From assembly GCA_017935625.1 (NCBI GenBank), contig JAGBHC010000051.1, positions 1 to 64,000 of the forward strand: DNA of 64,000 bases, read 5' to 3'. This document shows, one piece after another, positions 61,595 through 64,000 of this stretch. This stretch comes from Rikenellaceae bacterium. Lineage in GTDB: Bacteria > Bacteroidota > Bacteroidia > Bacteroidales > Rikenellaceae. Position 1 is the first letter of the stretch, and every line of letters starts with the position of its first letter. The notes beneath the pieces were generated by a model that did not search any database, was not told the DNA's origin, and saw only the letters and a list, made by a program, of their open reading frames with translations. The position numbers and the translations under genes were made by a program.

Positions 61595-64000
61595 TCAGAA
61601 CAGGTTGAGCTGCGCGCCGCTCTCCTCCTCCGGCTCCGCGTCGCCCGGGGCCCGTCTTATCTCCAGAGGCACCTCCACAGGCTCCTCCGCGGTCTCGCTC
61701 TCCGGTGTTTCATCCTCCGACAGCCGCTCCATCCGCTCGCCGTCGAATCCCGCGGCGCTCCCCTCCGTTCCGTCGGCCCCGTCCGGCTCCTCCGTCGCGC
61801 CGCCGGCCTCCTCCGCGGGCGGCTCGACCAGCTCCACGCGGCCCACCTCGTAGGTGGTCACCCGCTTGCCCTTGGCCTCGCACCCCTTGACGGCGATGAA
61901 CTCCGCCACGTCAATCTCCTCCGCCGGACGGCTCTCGTGCGCCCCGGCGAAAGTCACCGCCAGCCGCACCGCCGCACAGGTGCTCATGCCCACCAGACGC
62001 GAATCGGCGTCGAGGAAAGCCTGCGGCTTGTCGTCGCTGGTCTTGACCCGGAACCGCTTGAGGTAGTAGTAGCGCAGCTCCTCGTTCCAGTAGACCACGC
62101 TGTAAACCCGCTCGGGGTCGTAGCGCTCCACGCGCACCGTGTTCTCCGGGAAGTGATGCCCCAGGTCGTAGCCCGTGGTGTAGTAGCGGTTGTCGGCGGT
62201 GATGACCACGATGCGGTCGTCGCCGATGAACTCGCCCAGCAGCACGCCGCGGCCGTCGGCATTGAGCCGGCGCACCTCGTCGTCGAACCAGATGTTCTGG
62301 CCGCCGAGCGTCGAGGTGCCCTTCTCCTTGAGAACGATTTTATGGATTCCGTAGCGCGAGTAGAGGTTGCCCTGACTCTGACGCCCCTTGATGGCGACAG
62401 AGGAGAAGTCGAGGTCCACAATCACCTTCTTCAGCCGCGGACGGGGCTTGAAGTAGACCTTCAGCACCTCGGCCTCGCCGTTGGGATTGACGCTCATGTA
62501 GAGTATCTCGCTCTTGGGCGTCCCCTTGGTCATGTCGTACTCCTTGTCGCGCGTCACGCCCTTGATGGCGCAGCGCTTCATCATGATGGCGCCGTTCTTG
62601 CCGTCGCGGTAGAGCACGTTGTAGATGGTGCGTTCGTCGTTGCGCTTGAACACACCTATATAATAGATGTTCCTGGCGAAGAAAGCCTTTTCGCTCACCT
62701 TCGTAATCACATACTTGCCCTCTTTGGTGAAGACTATCACATCGTCGATGTCCGAACACTCGCACACCGGTTCGGCATCCTTCATCGACTTGCCGATGCC
62801 GAAGAAGCCCTCGGCGCGGTCTACGTAGAGCCGGGCATTGGTCACCGCCACCTTCGTCGCCTCGATGGCGTCGAACTCCCGGATTTCGGTCCGGCGGACG
62901 CGGCCCGCCCCGTACTTCTCCTTGATGCGGGTGTAGTAGGCCACCGCATAATCGACCAGATGGGCCAAATCGTGCTTCACCTGCTTTATCTCCTCCTCCA
63001 CGCCGCGGATGTGCTCGTCGGCCTTGGCGCTGTCGAAACGCGAGATGCGGATGAACTGCAGCTGGGTGAGCCTCACCACGTCGTCGCGCGTCACCTCGCG
63101 GCGCAGCAGCTTCTTGAAAGGCTCCAGTCCGCCGTCCACGGCCTCGTAGGCCTCCTCGCGGCTGCGGCACCCCTCGATGAGCTGGTAAATCTTGTTCTCG
63201 ATGAATATCTTTTCGAGCGAGGCCATGTGCCACTCCTCGTCGAGTTCATTCAGACGAATCTGCAGCTCCCGGCCCAGCAGCGACTTGGTGTGCTCGGCGC
63301 TGCGGCGCAGAATTTCGGACACCCCCAGGAAGTGGGGCTTGTCGTCGTAGATGACGCACGAGTTGGGCGAAACGGAGACCTCGCAGTCGGTGAAGGCGTA
63401 CAGCGCGTCGATGGTCTTGTCGCTGCTCTCGTCGTTGCTCACGTGCACGATTATCTCCACCCGTTCGGCGGTGTTGTCATCCACCCTGCGTATCTTTATC
63501 TTGCCCTTTTCGTTGGCCTTGACAATCGACTCCTTGATGCTCTCGGTGGTGGTTCCGTAAGGGATTTCGGTGATGGCGAGCGTCCGCTTGTCCACCTTGG
63601 CGATGCGGGCCCGCACCTTCACCGCCCCGCCCCGCAGGCCGTCGTTATAACGCGAGCAGTCGGCCAGGCCGCCGGTCGGGAAATCGGGCAGCAGGGTGAA
63701 CTCCTCGCCGCGCAGATGGGCCACGCAGGCATCGATGAGCTCATTGAAGTTGTGGGGCAGAATCTTCGAGGCCAGCCCCACGGCGATGCCCTCCACCCCC
63801 TGGGCCAGCAGCAGCGGAAACTTCACGGGCAGGGTCACCGGCTCCTGGTTGCGGCCGTCGTAGGAGAGCATCCACTCGGTGGTCTTGGGATTGAAGACCA
63901 CGTCGAGGGCGAATTTCGACAGACGCGCCTCGATGTAACGCGGGGCCGCGGCGCTGTCGCCGGTGAGGATGTTGCCCCAGTTTCCCTGGCAGTCGATGAG
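61595..64000 (-). CDS. parC: DNA topoisomerase IV subunit A (partial at window edge)
   Basis: 801 residues are visible; the N-terminus lies beyond 64000. The frame is open to the window edge, and an internal Met at 63901 is not the start. LIDCQGNWGNILTGDSAA then PRYIEARLSKFAL contains the catalytic Tyr (codon 63935-63937), as in GyrA/ParC AAxRYTEARL. GIAVGLASKILPHNF, TEIPYGTTTESIKESI and a long beta-pinwheel-like C-terminus follow, with an acidic tail ending SGAQLNLF. I favour ParC over GyrA because the sequence has the Bacteroidales topoisomerase IV layout, with moderate certainty. The resistance region lies mostly outside the window. Confidence 0.88.
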   Translation of the reverse strand, partial: LIDCQGNWGNILTGDSAAAPRYIEARLSKFALDVVFNPKTTEWMLSYDGRNQEPVTLPVKFPLLLAQGVEGIAVGLASKILPHNFNELIDACVAHLRGEEFTLLPDFPTGGLADCSRYNDGLRGGAVKVRARIAKVDKRTLAITEIPYGTTTESIKESIVKANEKGKIKIRRVDDNTAERVEIIVHVSNDESSDKTIDALYAFTDCEVSVSPNSCVIYDDKPHFLGVSEILRRSAEHTKSLLGRELQIRLNELDEEWHMASLEKIFIENKIYQLIEGCRSREEAYEAVDGGLEPFKKLLRREVTRDDVVRLTQLQFIRISRFDSAKADEHIRGVEEEIKQVKHDLAHLVDYAVAYYTRIKEKYGAGRVRRTEIREFDAIEATKVAVTNARLYVDRAEGFFGIGKSMKDAEPVCECSDIDDVIVFTKEGKYVITKVSEKAFFARNIYYIGVFKRNDERTIYNVLYRDGKNGAIMMKRCAIKGVTRDKEYDMTKGTPKSEILYMSVNPNGEAEVLKVYFKPRPRLKKVIVDLDFSSVAIKGRQSQGNLYSRYGIHKIVLKEKGTSTLGGQNIWFDDEVRRLNADGRGVLLGEFIGDDRIVVITADNRYYTTGYDLGHHFPENTVRVERYDPERVYSVVYWNEELRYYYLKRFRVKTSDDKPQAFLDADSRLVGMSTCAAVRLAVTFAGAHESRPAEEIDVAEFIAVKGCEAKGKRVTTYEVGRVELVEPPAEEAGGATEEPDGADGTEGSAAGFDGERMERLSEDETPESETAEEPVEVPLEIRRAPGDAEPEEESGAQLNLF

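Overview
This is a GC-rich chromosomal window from a Bacteroidales bacterium, most likely Alistipes or a close Rikenellaceae relative. The genus is an inference. It rests on the Bacteroidetes housekeeping promoter TAnnTTTG seen before many genes, on families largely confined to this phylum (NigD-like, DUF4252, DUF4923, DUF5106, DUF2089, PorT-type barrels, long-form PurL, GH95), on weak Shine-Dalgarno use and on the high GC. I see no rRNA, tRNA, CRISPR, transposase, integrase or phage module. One decayed gene fragment is present.

Layout. 1-820 holds short repeats and no gene. 824-3419 is ECF module A: sigma factor, small membrane anti-sigma candidate, outer-membrane barrel and DUF4252 protein. 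3549-9159 carries a GH35 glycosidase, the lemA/TPM pair and mannose-6-phosphate isomerase with a metal-binding tail. 9265-15233 is gltD/gltB. 15234-17910 has a candidate small RNA with its own promoter and terminator, a SLOG-type protein and a YtxH/holin-like envelope operon. 18046-25724 carries reverse rubrerythrin with its PerR/Fur regulator, glutaminase, folD with a thioredoxin-like lipoprotein, a small barrel protein and a GH95 glycosidase. 26074-26945 is ECF sigma factor C followed by an unannotated 45-residue ORF. 27659-31960 carries FadL, RarA and a MATE exporter. 32096-34739 is a CoA-transferase/aminotransferase pair. 35446-37374 is a DUF2089 regulator, a membrane protein and a hydrolase. 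37558-45943 is a compact run: OPT peptide transporter, secreted beta-helix protein, peptidase T, NAD synthase and DUF4923 protein. 46025-49342 is xylA-xylB-rpiB. 49450-52288 is ECF module B. 52381-52818 is a formylglycine-generating-enzyme-like relic with tandem 97/98-bp repeats. 52855-64000 is a minus-strand housekeeping run: parC (cut by the window edge), aroK, purL, murI, ftsK, lolA.

Most notable signal. A bipartite element, TGCAACGTT-N13-ACATCT, occurs three times with identical spacing: before ECF sigma factor B, before the NigD-like lipoprotein two genes downstream, and on the minus strand upstream of ECF sigma factor C. I read it as the promoter of sigma B. Sigma B is followed by a protein that joins an anti-sigma-like cytoplasmic end and an inner-membrane segment to an outer-membrane barrel. 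The NigD-like gene contains a G9 run in which any one-base slip truncates the product. Together these suggest a self-amplifying envelope-sensing circuit with a phase-variable surface output. Module A has the same kind of parts, but with separate anti-sigma and barrel genes.
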